A stretch of DNA of 64,000 nt from Calycina herbarum (lineage: Eukaryota > Ascomycota > Leotiomycetes > Helotiales > Pezizellaceae), in NCBI GenBank assembly GCA_001414485.1, contig LLEY01000113.1, positions 124,001-188,000 on the forward strand. The letters are read 5' to 3'. Below, piece after piece: positions 1-10,159 of the stretch; the first letter of the stretch is position 1, and each line of letters opens with the position of its first letter. The notes beneath the pieces are model-generated. The model worked only from the letters and a program-made list of their open reading frames with translations, did no database searches and was not told the origin of the DNA. The translations under genes were made by a program, and so were the position numbers.

Positions 1-281
1 TGCCACGAGAACGGCGCAAAAGAGCCACCATATCTTCCCTCAACCATGCAGTGCAGTTTTGCTCTGCACCCTTCAATCCGCTGGAGCCAATAATTCTATT
101 CCCGACTCCGCCGTCTCCGGTTTCCAGCTCCAGCTCTCCTTCCCCAGTCGAAGTCGCAAACATACGGTCCTCACGGAAAGATAAACATCTCCTCTCTACC
201 AACAAGTGGCTCTTCCGAGTCGCAGATTTCGGGCGTCTTGTCACAGGTGCCATCCGAATGCCTTCACTCCCTCCCTTCACC

Positions 282-1457
282 ATGTCGCGATCCTCGTCGA
301 ATCCGATCCCGGCCACCCCGCGAGTCATCTCTCCTTCTCCCACCCCATCCGAAGCCCGAGAAAAGTCGCAAGATGGATACTTTGGGCCGGTAACGAGATC
401 TGCAAAGAAGAAGACGGCAGCGCAAGCACGTATAGACGAAGAACTAGACGAGGATGATGATAAAAGCGACGACCTGCGAAGGGCACGATCCAAAAGCCGG
501 AGCCCGATGAGAGCTCGAAAGATTTCTGGTCTTACAGCAGCAAAGCCAAAGAAGGCTTCAAGCTCGGTTCAAACGTCAGCCTCGTTAATAGCGAATGGAG
601 CAGGACCAGAGAACAACGGCCACCTCTCGCCTACCAGTGCGAACTCTGGATGGAGTTGGAGAGATTTTAGTCGAAGTCCAAGCCCGCTGGGACTTATTCC
701 CATACACAGACAGTGGAGGTCATTCGTACATCGCCACGAGGTTCCACGAAAAGTGTTGCACGTTTCCATCGGGTTTTTTGTTATTTGGGCGTACCTACAT
801 GGACTTCAAACTTCCGATATCACTCCCTGGCTCATGGGCGCCCTGGTGCCTATTGCCACCGTCGATTTCATACGGCACAAATATGCTCCTTTTAATAGGT
901 TTTATGTCCGAGTGATGGGAGCCCTCATGCGGGAAACCGAATATGAAGGGTGGAACGGTGTCATCTGGTATCTGCTGGGAGCCTGGATCGTGCTTGGCTT
1001 TTTTCCGAAGGACATCGGAGTGATGGGTGTACTCCTCCTAAGCTGGTGTGATACAGCTGCAAGTACCGTGGGACGAGCATACGGCCGTTACACACCTCGC
1101 ATCAGACGCGGCAAATCTCTCGCCGGGTCACTAGCAGCTTTTGTTGTTGGTGTACTTACCGCAGTAGGATTCTGGGGATACCTGGCCTCCAGCAATGGTA
1201 CCTTTGCCGAGGATATCAATTGGCCGTTCATGTTCACGGGTACCTTGTCTCTTCCTGGTGCTATTCGAGATGTGATCGGATTGACCGAGGCTCAAACGAC
1301 CATCGGAGGAGGATTGGCTCTGTCAGTTATGAGTTTATGGACGGGATTTGTGGCATCAGCCAGCGAGGTTGTAGATGTCTTCGGATGGGATGATAATCTC
1401 ACGATTCCAGCACTCAGTGGACTTGGTATGTGGGGATTTCTCAAAGTTTTTGGTTAG
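282..1457 (+). CDS. DGK1: Dgk1-like CTP-dependent diacylglycerol kinase
   Basis: Predicted ER or nuclear-envelope membrane enzyme that phosphorylates diacylglycerol with CTP to give phosphatidate, opposing the Pah1 phosphatase. The start chosen is the ATG at 282, which sits in a CACCATG context; the ATG at 258 and the open frame back to 51 are less likely. This gives 391 residues. Residues 1-150 are low-complexity and rich in Ser, Arg and acidic residues. From about residue 154 a VPRKVLHVSIGF segment starts a multi-span hydrophobic domain. It holds the conserved blocks DFIRHKYAPFNRFY, YEGWNGVIWYLLG and LLSWCDTAASTVGRAYGRYTP, followed by RRGKSLAGSLAAF, as in the Dgk1/phosphatidate cytidylyltransferase-related family. 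No intron is needed. It is longer than yeast Dgk1 (290 aa) because of the N-terminal extension. Family assignment is firm; enzymatic direction is inferred. Confidence 0.85.
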   Translation: MSRSSSNPIPATPRVISPSPTPSEAREKSQDGYFGPVTRSAKKKTAAQARIDEELDEDDDKSDDLRRARSKSRSPMRARKISGLTAAKPKKASSSVQTSASLIANGAGPENNGHLSPTSANSGWSWRDFSRSPSPLGLIPIHRQWRSFVHRHEVPRKVLHVSIGFFVIWAYLHGLQTSDITPWLMGALVPIATVDFIRHKYAPFNRFYVRVMGALMRETEYEGWNGVIWYLLGAWIVLGFFPKDIGVMGVLLLSWCDTAASTVGRAYGRYTPRIRRGKSLAGSLAAFVVGVLTAVGFWGYLASSNGTFAEDINWPFMFTGTLSLPGAIRDVIGLTEAQTTIGGGLALSVMSLWTGFVASASEVVDVFGWDDNLTIPALSGLGMWGFLKVFG

Positions 1458-3398
1458 ACGGTATATCCTGCCAGGATTGTCACGGCAAAATAGGCGTCTG
1501 GGTGGCTTTCACGTAGGGAATATTTAGAGGAAATCGATTCGTTAATATGTCCAATATACATGATTCTTGCTTCGCTGGCATGCATCAAATTGATCCGAAG
1601 TTGTCATGGATGCACGAGGATGGAAATCTCCAACGGCAAGTACAATTCCGCCGGTGAGGCTCATTGGTTGGGTTGTGCCCCCCTCCATCCGCACATTTCA
1701 GAGATTGACGGGTCCATCTGCGTGCATGTCGCACCGTTGGAAGCTGCGCTGCTGCTGGCTGCTCTCTGCACTTTTGATTGCTTGGAAACGGCTCTGTGGT
1801 AAGACGATGCACGTCAAGGCTGGGATCTCGCGGCCTGGTCTGGTGGATGAATTGCACATGAATTGCACATGAATTGCCTCTTGAAGGGAGTGCACTACGT
1901 CCTACCTGCTTGGGAGCCTTGGAGTGCAGAGGAGGCCTAGGGCAGAGTGCAGATAGGGGGGGCGAAAGACGAGGGGGTGGGTTTCTTGGGATGGAGGGGA
2001 GGTATAATGGGTACAGTAAGTAACCTTGGGTATAGAAACTTGGTAACCGTGGCAGCAATGGGTGGTACATTGTGCTCTGTCCACATCGCCTGAGCAGTAT
2101 CAAATATCTCGCCGCCGTGCTGGTGGAAATGGCCGGTTGGTGGCTCCTGGGACTTTCCCACGACCGATGCTCGCATGTATGTGTATGGCATGGGCGCTGG
2201 ATTCCTGCTCGACCGGTCTTGATCTCCCTTGATCTCCCTTGTTGTCCCTCCTTCTCCCTGGCGGGCGTGCATGGCCGCATCACCAGTGCATCCTGTGATC
2301 GGTGTTAGTCGGGTGTAGATGCTAGAAGTGGTGGAGGGGAGGGGAGGGGAGGGGAGTGTGGATGAGGGAGACGAATTGGCCATTGACAGGTGTAAGTTGT
2401 AATAGTGGGCTCTCTGGCGTCTTCTGGCCCATTGACCAAACAGGAAAAAGATATAAAGGGTTTAGGGGATCTGGAATATTTTCCTCGGGAATCCTCTCAG
2501 TCATCGATCGCTGATGGGCCAATGACGAAGAATGACGACCAATGCAGCAGGTTGGAGGGGAAGCACTAGGAGCACTAGGAGCATTAGGTCAGTGGAGGGG
2601 GGCTGTCTAGCAGGGGGGCTGTCTAGCAGGGGTTGCTGCTCGGCTGTGGAGGGGTCGTTTTTTTCGGGCTGATTTCTTTTCCAAAAATTGCCAACACATA
2701 CCTTCGCGACAGGAACATCACCATGCGTTGCAGCCTGACTTCTTACCACATCCGCCTCTTCTCCTCCATTGACATTCATCCAAACCAAATTGATGCCCAC
2801 CACTTCCCACCATGACATGCCGCCGTGTTCCATTCGCCTTCGCCGCCGCAAAAGCAGCGGTCTGCCAACGACTTCCCGCCGTGGGAGCATCGCGCTTGCT
2901 CGTTTGCGCGCCATCAAATCATCAAATCGAGGAAAGACTATCCACCTCAACCTCGCCCCGTCGCCCAGAGCAACCTCCTTCCTCCTTCCTCCTTCCTCCT
3001 TCCTCCTCTCGCCCACCGCTACCCCCCGCTACCCCCCTCTGCTGCCGGCCAATTGTGGTTAATACCGGCCGGCTCTTTCAAAGCCTTGAATGCCTTTGCT
3101 GAGCAAGAGAAGGTGTGGAGCATGCCAATCCGTCCCGTTATTGTTGCCTCCCTCCAGGGATCACCCCATCGAATATATACTTCTGCAAAGGGCGGCAGCA
3201 CAAGGCGAGGGGGCGTAGCGGTATCCGGAGCAGGCTAGTCGTTGAGACCAGGACCATGACCATGGCAAGCCTCCATCAGCCTATCTTGATGCTGCTCTCT
3301 CTTCCTCGAGCGGGGTTGAGAAGCAGATGGCAAGAAAGGGTCAAGCTCATCCCCCCCGATGAAGCGGTCTCGAGCTAGCCGAGAGTCCTCTGGACGGG
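1458..3398. other. long low-complexity intergenic and upstream region
   Basis: About 1.9 kb between the Dgk1-like gene and the TATA box of the next gene, with no convincing coding. Several long open frames on the minus strand (for example about 1585-2283) are compositionally biased and lack family features or splice logic. The stretch holds direct repeats and purine or pyrimidine tracts: (GGGGA)n at 2333-2356, a doubled 16-mer GGGGGGCTGTCTAGCA at 2597-2632, a repeated TGATCTCCCT at about 2219-2242, and CTTCCTC repeats at about 2979-3007. It most likely acts as the extended promoter of the gene at 3670. Confidence 0.5.
2597..2632. repeat. tandem 16-mer x2
   Basis: The unit GGGGGGCTGTCTAGCA occurs twice in perfect tandem and is followed by GGGG. 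It lies in the upstream region of the gene at 3670, next to AGCACTAGG repeats at about 2562-2588. Confidence 0.8.
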
Positions 3399-3405
3399 TA
3401 TAAAA
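3399..3405 (+). promoter_or_regulatory. TATA box of the gene at 3670
   Basis: GGTATAAAAGG is a strong TATA element 265 nt upstream of the ATG at 3670. A CT-rich tract at about 3425-3460 follows, typical of a fungal transcription start region. This implies a 5' leader of roughly 200-240 nt. TATA-type promoters in fungi usually mark regulated rather than constitutive genes. Confidence 0.6.
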
Positions 3406-3669
3406 GGAAGGTCAGTTTACCTCTGAACTCTTTTTCCTTTCTCTTTTCTTTCCATCCGTTTGAACATCTCAAGAACTCCCTCTCCCAAGTTTCATACACC
3501 AAGTTTGACCATACAAACAACTTCACTCTACCTTTGTCAAGTTCAAGCACATACCTTCCTCAAGTTTGCCTTTACACTACCGCATACTATACCTCTTTCA
3601 TCCAAGCAACGCTTCTTTGTCACCGGCTCCCTTCCCGTCGTTTGACATTACCTCATACACACCAACACC

Positions 3670-4430
3670 ATGGCGTACCAGCAAGGCTATTACCAGACCA
3701 ACTCCCTCCCCATCGCCGTTCCGGCCAAATCTCAACATGCTCAATACTACACTCCTCAAAACCACGGATACGGTATTTCACCCCCTGAAGTAGCCGAATC
3801 AGTCACCACCGGATCCAGCATGACTCCCGCCTATGGCAATTCTGCATATTCTGCAACCAACAGCACTTACGCTGGCAGCTCAAGTGATTATGACAGCACA
3901 TCTTCTGCCAACGGCTTAGATATGCAGGAATATGTTCAAGATCGCTTCAATGGCGCTTTTGACCCGCTTCCCCTTGATCGCACCCTCGCTGTCCAAGCGC
4001 AAACGTAAGTTCATACCGCGCTACCACTCCCGCAGTTATGCAGTTTCACTCTCGCTGACAATTTTCCAGATCTGGTTTACTGAATGCGAAGCACCGAGAA
4101 ATTCTCGATTTGCAAGCATTGGCTCAACAGCGACTCGCAAAGTCGAGAGCGCGAATGGCCGAAGGCTATCAAGATGCCAAGGAGGTCAAGAGAGATCTCG
4201 AATGGACTCAGAAGCGTGTTTCGTAAGTTCACCATTTCGTGATATTCCCGCATTTTCGAAATTGCGCAGTTGCACAAATTCGTTTCCCGACGATTTCGGT
4301 TTCGAAACCTCCAGACCACGTGAGAAACCAGACTAACAAAAGCACTAGCACAATGAAAACCAAGGCTTCCCGCAAACACCCAAAAGAATACAAGCAAGCT
4401 CGCGCGCGATACCCATCGCCAGAGTATTAG
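3670..4430 (+). CDS. small conserved fungal protein, function unknown
   Basis: Three exons: 3670-4004, 4070-4222 and 4349-4430. Introns are GTAAGT to CAG (branch CTGAC) and GTAAGT to TAG (branch CTAAC). An alternative acceptor at 4342 would add two residues but lies too close to the branch site. The product is about 189 aa. The N-terminal two thirds is rich in Tyr, Ser, Gln and Asn (start MAYQQGYYQTNS). The C-terminal third is a charged helix beginning SGLLNAKHREILDLQALAQQ, then a basic tail ending RYPSPEY. No enzyme motif is visible. The gene sits alone between about 2 kb of upstream and 1.7 kb of downstream non-coding DNA and has a TATA box, which suggests strong developmental or environmental control. 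I do not recognise a named family. Confidence 0.75.
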
Positions 4431-5563
4431 CTTCTCTCTCTCTCATTTTCCAAAAGTTTCCAAATGGGGCAATTTGTTGTCGTCGTCGACTTCCCCCCTT
4501 TCCTTTACATGTCAACACAAGAATTTCCTTGCTGGTGTGGGTCGGGGGCGTTTGTTTTTAACCGCGCTGTGAGGAAATCACTGCTGCTTTTATCGCTGGC
4601 GTTTATTTGTTTTCCACTTTTCAGGGATTGCCGGCGGCGCCAGAATGGCGGGTTGCCTGCACACCAGATTATGTACAGGCGAACCACTATGCAACCGTCA
4701 GGGCTGCAGTAGTGTCCGCCCGGCAGTGCCCGCACTATCCCTGAGGCCCTGTCTTTCTCACTGCGTTCCCCTGGGGCTTCCCCTCAGGAAATGGGAGGTG
4801 GAGTGGGAGACGGCTGCAGGTGGTGGAGCGGGTGAGCAAGCGAACGGGTGTGACATTACTTGCAGGCGATGGTGAGGGGGTTCTGGGTGGTGTGGAAGGC
4901 TGGGCTGCGGAAATTTTGGGTGGAGAAGATTGGGGAGGGCAAAACGGGACCATTCGTCTTCTCCTTGTTTTCCAGGCTTTCGGGTCCGTAGATGTGTTTC
5001 TTTGGCTTTCTTGGGATTGGTTATTTTTTGGTGATGGGGGTGTTTTTTCCTCTCTTGGTGCTGGGACTGGGCCGGGCTGAACATATGATCTAGGAGGGGA
5101 TAGCGTGGATTTCTAGTGTGTCTTGATTCTCTTTTTCTAAGAGGCTGGATGGTGGTTTTGATGCCTTTTTGGGACTACGGCCGTTTGTTTTTCCTTGATT
5201 TGCTTACTGTTTTTGTACGAGATATCCCTTAGCACATACATATAAATGAGAAATGAAGACCCCTTTTCGGACTGGTCTCGATAGAAAGTGAGAGGAAGGG
5301 GTTATGTACTGCCTTTTTTGGTGTAGTGCCCATGAAGATGCTGTGAGCGTGACCCGTGGTGAGGGTAAGTGAGACATTACTAGAGGTGAGGAGGGGGGAG
5401 GTCATGCCATGTGGTCGTGGATATTGGCGAATGGATTGGTTGGGAGCGGGGCCTTTGGGACATGACATGGATGACTAGGTAGGGCTATTGATTTTGGTTA
5501 CCTAAGCGTGGTGTTGTTTTGTTTTTGTTCCAAGGTTGTGGTTGTGAGAGTGGCTGATGTCTG

Positions 5564-5656
5564 CTACTCTCCCCCCTAATTACATTGTATGCGCACGGGC
5601 GTTTTAGTATGGCAAATGTCTGTGCACCGTACAACGTAATCAAGGGGGGAGAGTAG
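5564..5656. repeat. 93-bp inverted repeat (MITE-like or hairpin)
   Basis: The left end CTACTCTCCCCCCT is matched by AGGGGGGAGAGTAG at the right end. Similarity continues inward for about 30 bases on each side (AATTACATTGTATG against CGTACAACGTAAT), leaving a loop of roughly 25 nt. The arms have a few compensatory-looking differences. No clear target-site duplication is visible. It may be a very short non-autonomous element or a structured transcript region. Confidence 0.7.
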
Positions 5657-5805
5657 GGGTGTGGCATAAGGTTGAGAGGGTTGGTTGCTGCTTGATGGAT
5701 GGAATGGATGGACTTGTATCGATGGAGTCTTTCTCATGGTATCTTCTTTCCCCCTTGTTGTATTTTCTCTTTCTTGTCATCTCTCCTACCTGTCGTCATC
5801 TCTTT

Positions 5806-5829
5806 TCTCTCTCTCTCTCTCTCTCTCTC
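5806..5829. repeat. (TC)n microsatellite
   Basis: A run of alternating T and C of about 24 nt inside a CT-rich stretch. Confidence 0.85.
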
Positions 5830-6196
5830 AACTCTTACTCTTCCTCGGCTGATGATCTTGGGTTGAAAACCTTGCGCTATCTCAGTTCAGTCCAATATCT
5901 ATAAATTCTCCATGCTTACCTTCTTGTGTATCAAGCATTGGTAATTAGAGGTGTTGTTGTTATACTCAGTCTCCTTTCCTTTCCAACAAAAACATAGGAA
6001 AGATTCGGAAGAGAAAGAGAAAGAGATGTCCTTGCTGCTCATCATTCTCCATCCTCCATTCATTTAGGATTTATAATTACACTACTAGTAATCAGCTCCA
6101 AAGTTACTCCCCCTGCCCTTCAGACTTTCAAGGTCCGCGGAAAGGAATATATATAAAAAGGCAAAAAAAAAAAGGGGGGGGGGAAAGATGATAGAT

Positions 6197-6291
6197 AGGT
6201 CGTGGCAGGGTTCGAACCTGCGATGAGAGAACATTCTTCGTTCGAAGTGCGAAGCCAGAATCTCCCGTGCTAATTACTACACTACACAACC
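6197..6291 (-). tRNA. tRNA-Gln (CUG) with a 23-nt intron
   Basis: Read on the minus strand, acceptor GGTTGTG pairs with CACGACC (one G-U pair) and the discriminator base is U. A D-arm GTG...CAC with the A-box TAGTGTAGTAATTAG follows. The anticodon stem is GGAGA/TCTCT, with loop TT-CTG-G giving anticodon CUG at 6258-6256. The T-arm is GCAGG-TTCGAAC-CCTGC. An intron of 23 nt (6254-6232) follows position 37, the canonical site for nuclear tRNA introns. The spliced molecule is 72 nt with a 4-nt variable loop and closely resembles yeast tRNA-Gln in its 5' half. It decodes CAG. Confidence 0.9.
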
Positions 6292-7019
6292 TGTTAGATG
6301 TCTACTTGGTGTAAGATTTTCTTGTTTTGATATTTGGCTAAGAAGGCAGGTAGGGTGAGGTGGAGGTGGGTACTCCAAGGTGGGTCGACCTACAATGGCA
6401 ACTTCACCCTCGTTGTGGCAAGAGACTTTGTCCTTGCATTTGCCATCATTTGGACTGTATGAAGAGGTCTCCGGATAATCTAAAGTATTATTCTAGAATG
6501 TTGGAAGAAAGGGATTTGATTTCTTGATTTCTTGATTCTGCTGAAGTTTGGACGGTGGGAATGGGTAGGTGAATGAAGGAGCTTCTTAGGTATAAAAGTG
6601 GTGTTTCTGGCCAATATGCATGTACTTTGAGTGTCGACTTCGGAGCGTTATCTAGAAAGTTATCTTTATCACTTTAAGCACCTCCATAATTTATTATAGG
6701 AAACACATTCTGGGTGTTACTTTGAGAATTTGCTTTTCATTTCCACCTCTTCCTCATTTCACAAGAACTATCCTTCTCAAATCTAGCTAATATCCAATCT
6801 TGTCCTTCCGCAGTAGAAAATTCACCAAGCTCACTAACCATCACCTCTGAGTTTTTTCCATCTGGACTCTAGACTTATATTATATCTTCTATCTTGCTTT
6901 TTTCCCCCTCAGTGGGATTTAAAGAGAAGTTCCAAAATTCTAACTTAGATTGAAACTACAATATCAAGAAAGTTCACATGTGTGGCGTCCCTATCATCTT
7001 TCAGCGTGACTTACACCTA

Positions 7020-7230
7020 CCTAACAATATTATTCTAAAAGGTTAGAATAATAGAATTAAGACATTCAACTTATATGAATTAGTTAGGATAACTAAAATC
7101 CGGTTTTATTAATTATATAAGTATTTTCAGACAATTATCCGAGATACTTTTGACCAATTTCCTTTAGTGGATATTATTCACGTGTATGCTGAATAATGAC
7201 AGGGATTCCTCTAGACGACTCATAATATAC
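7020..7230 (+). repeat. dispersed relic repeat, copy A
   Basis: Starts with a near palindrome (ATTATTCTAAAAGGTTAG then AATAAT). It ends with GTGTATGCTGAATAATGACAGGG, nearly identical to 27403-27426 and similar to 27691-27711. The middle is diverged and AT-rich. It looks like a decayed non-autonomous element family rather than a gene. Confidence 0.45.
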
Positions 7231-7320
7231 TCACTCTGATATGCCCCCGAACCGCAAGTACTAGATACTTCAAAGCATGAAACCTTTCAAAAACCAGATC
7301 ACTTGTTTCTCCCAGCATAT

Positions 7321-7935
7321 TAACAAACTACTCAACTACTCGAGTACTACTCGAGTAGAGTAGAGTAGAGTATAAGTAGCGAGTCAGATGAGTAGAGTAG
7401 AGTAACTACTCTTGACTACTCTTAACTACTCGAGTAGTCTATATATAGTAGTAATATCTAAATATAAGCTAAAAAGTTCTACTTTTAGTAGTAAAAAGTG
7501 TAAAAATAAGGTAAGAAACTAATAACTCTCACCTCTTCTCTCATTTTCTCCTAAATAGATATAAGCTTAGAACATTTCTATAATTTCTAACCCTATAAAT
7601 GTACTCCGATGTTAGGCTCAAGTCACTCGACCATCGGTCCGAATCGGTCCGTACTACTCGAGTAGTGTTAAGTAGAGTAGAGTAGTACTTAAAATCCCTT
7701 GAGAAGAGTAGTGTTGGTATGACTTGGTCATAAATCTGTCTGGTTGCATATGCGTATTGTATTCTCTGTGACTATTCTAGGTACTCGAAGTACGACTATT
7801 TATGCTTATGCTAGCGTGGTACTAGCGTGCTAGTCACGTGGATGGATATGAGTCAGAGGCTCATTCACCCATATAACGACAAGTAGAGTAGCGGTCACTA
7901 CTTCTATTCTACTTTACTCATTTAATACGCTGGTT
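7321..7935. repeat. GAGTAG-rich dispersed element, copy 1
   Basis: Arrays of the pentamer AGTAG and the palindrome CTACTCGAGTAG lie at both ends (about 7335-7440 and 7650-7700), with a third block at about 7880-7920. The interior carries a CGGTCCGAATCGGTCCG segment. The same order of blocks occurs at 31131-31945: pentamer array, GACTACTC, AT-rich core, CGGTCCG segment, pentamer array, TACTTAAAAT, then GTCACTACT. The two are therefore related copies of one element, each with inverted pentamer arms. No coding is seen in either. Confidence 0.65.
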
Positions 7936-8649
7936 TCTCCTCAACGTCCCGTTATTTAAGAAAATTAAAAAGATCAACTCTCAACATAGACTAGAATAAA
8001 GAGAGTTTATTTCAGGGGATATCACACACGAATAGATACAAACAAGAAAACCAGTTTGTTGTTCCAGTAGTAAGAGGTAAATTTAGTCGCTGTGGAATTT
8101 GTACTTGCTTAGGAACGATATGGAGATAAAAGGATGGAATAAAACTATTCAACTGCTCAATATTTTCAACGGATGGGAGTTAAGACTTTCAATCGGAGAG
8201 AGCTGGGATGCGAGGAGGGTCGAGAACGGTTGTATCGGGGTACTACCCTGACAGTGTAGATAAAACAGGTGCTTTGGAAAATGGCAACTATGAGAATAGG
8301 TAATACGAGGGTATCTCACAAGATAAAGTGGTTCAAGTATAGATTCACACAGGGCACGAGTAGAAGCCAAGATGATCACATACAATCCAAGCCTTCGAGA
8401 TGTTTTTGCAAAGTTCTTTATTCTTTGTAAAAGTAGCAGTTTTTTTTTACAACATCACCCAATCTGAAATGGCACAAGGTGGAGTACGATCAAGAAAACT
8501 CTCTTCGCCTCGACAGTACAGGGCTTTCCCCCAACATCTGTAAAGAATGAACAAATGTAAGGTATCTTTCCCTCATGAGCACTATCAATTTGACCTTGGA
8601 TGCTAAACAGATATGCGAAGATCGATTGCTTTTGTTTGATTTTGGTTCT

Positions 8650-9708
8650 TTACCATTGCTCAGCCTTTGGATCAGCGGCACCCCACTCACCAGCAGCAGC
8701 AGGAGCAGCAGCCCACTCATCAGTACTAAAATATATGTTAGTGTATGTAAAAAAAGAATAGAAATTGAAGATGACTTACCCAGCAGCATCCCATCCGGCA
8801 GCGGCGGCAGGAGGAGGCTCAGTGGTAGCAGCACCGGCAAAGCCAGTAGCGGTACCAGAAACCTCCCAATCACCACCACCTCCGAATGCAGCCTCAGCTG
8901 GGGCAGCAGCCTCCTCGGAACCTGGAACCTTGTCCTCAATGGCCTCCTTGTTCTCCTCGGCCTCAGGATCACGGTAGAAGTACAAATCAACCATGACGTC
9001 CCACTCAGTCTCGCGGTTGGCGATGGATCCACGAAGACGGAGGACCTCACGGGCCAACATCCACCAAATCAAACCAATGGAGTGACGACCCTTGTTGTTT
9101 CCTGGGATAGCAACATCGACGAACTCGGTTGGGGAGTCGGTGTCGCAGAGAGCGATGACTGGAATGTTGACGTATGAAGCCTCCTTGATAGCTTGGGCAT
9201 CGGTGCGGGGATCGGTAACGATGATGAGGCGGGGTTCCTTGAAGGATCGGGTGATGTAGTTGGTGAAGTTACCAGGAGTGAATCGACCAGCAATGGCGAC
9301 GGCACCGGTGTGTGCGGCGAACTTCAAGACAGCACGTTGACCGTATGGACGAGCAGAGATGACACAGATATCGGCTGGGTTGTCCACCTGCAAGGTATTA
9401 GTATATTTCTCCCAAATTTCCTCTCAATTGCTAGAAATTGGGTAGAACTTACAGCTGCGATGATACGGGCAGCAAGGACAATCTTCTCCCAAGTCTTACC
9501 AACGTTGATGATGTTGATTCCGTCAGGGCGAGTCTTCCAGAGATATGGCTCCATGTGAACTTGCAAGTTCTTGGATCTGCAGGGTATCAGCGTATGTATT
9601 TCTCGGTGGAAAAAGAGTTTCCTACCCCAAGTGACTCTGGGCGCTCAAGAGCATCTCAATATCTTGAGAGGTGGCATTGAAAATTGGGGGGAGTTGGGAA
9701 GGTGCCAT
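8650..9708 (-). CDS. RPS0: 40S ribosomal protein S0 (uS2)
   Basis: Cytosolic small-subunit protein uS2 (laminin-receptor family), needed for 40S maturation. Four exons: 9708-9626, 9576-9453, 9387-8780 and 8725-8650, joined in phase to 296 aa. The start [20 protein letters not shown] is followed by the conserved [42 protein letters not shown] and [19 protein letters not shown] blocks. The tail is rich in Ala and Gly and ends with EW repeats, as in fungal RPS0. Introns are 49, 65 and 54 nt. The C-terminal exon is only 25 codons including the stop. It is divergent from the mitochondrial uS15 gene, with 451 bp between the two start codons. Confidence 0.95.
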
Positions 9709-10159
9709 CTTTGCGACTTGACGTTGTGGTGTTGAGAGAACGGAGCTGTCAAAAAAGTTTCGAGGCCAAATTTGGAGTTGTGGGCGAAATTCGCGATAGG
9801 GCTAAGTGCCTGATTTCGGTTCCTATCGCAAGGCATCAACTTTGGAAGCTCCACCACGTGATCTGGAAAATGAAGACAAAAGTGGCAGGTATCGCAATTA
9901 TTCAAACGTTTTGGTAGAATACGAACAACTATTATCAAAATAAGAGACAATTGAACGAATATTTGATAGCTTTGCTGATCTCAAAGACGAGAGGAACTTC
10001 TGTCGACATTTGATCAGCTCCAATTGTTCTTAATTACTACCCAGATAATGACCGCCGCCTTTACGGTATTTCTTGGTTGAGGCTAATCCCAATGAAGTTT
10101 CCAGTGGATATTATTTTGTATGGCATGGATTGAGCAACAGAAGGCAACCAGAAACCAAA

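Larger units (their letters stand above)
4431..6196. other. non-coding region downstream of the small protein gene
   Basis: About 1.8 kb without a supportable gene. Short open frames on both strands overlap each other, lack family features and are not joined by good splice sites. It contains a 93-bp inverted repeat at 5564-5656, a (TC)n microsatellite at about 5806-5829 and an A/G homopolymer tract at about 6163-6183 next to the tRNA. Confidence 0.6.
6292..8649. other. AT-rich repeat-derived intergenic region
   Basis: About 2.3 kb with no gene. It is AT-rich, with stop codons frequent in all frames. It contains a relic repeat around 7020-7230 and a GAGTAGAGTAG-rich element at about 7321-7935, both related to sequences elsewhere in the window. 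The last 250 nt or so are the 3' side of RPS0. Confidence 0.6.

Noticed and set aside
1585..2283. 232-codon open frame on the minus strand
   Set aside because: Composition biased (Pro, Arg, Ser), no family features, no intron logic, overlaps repeats of a promoter region.
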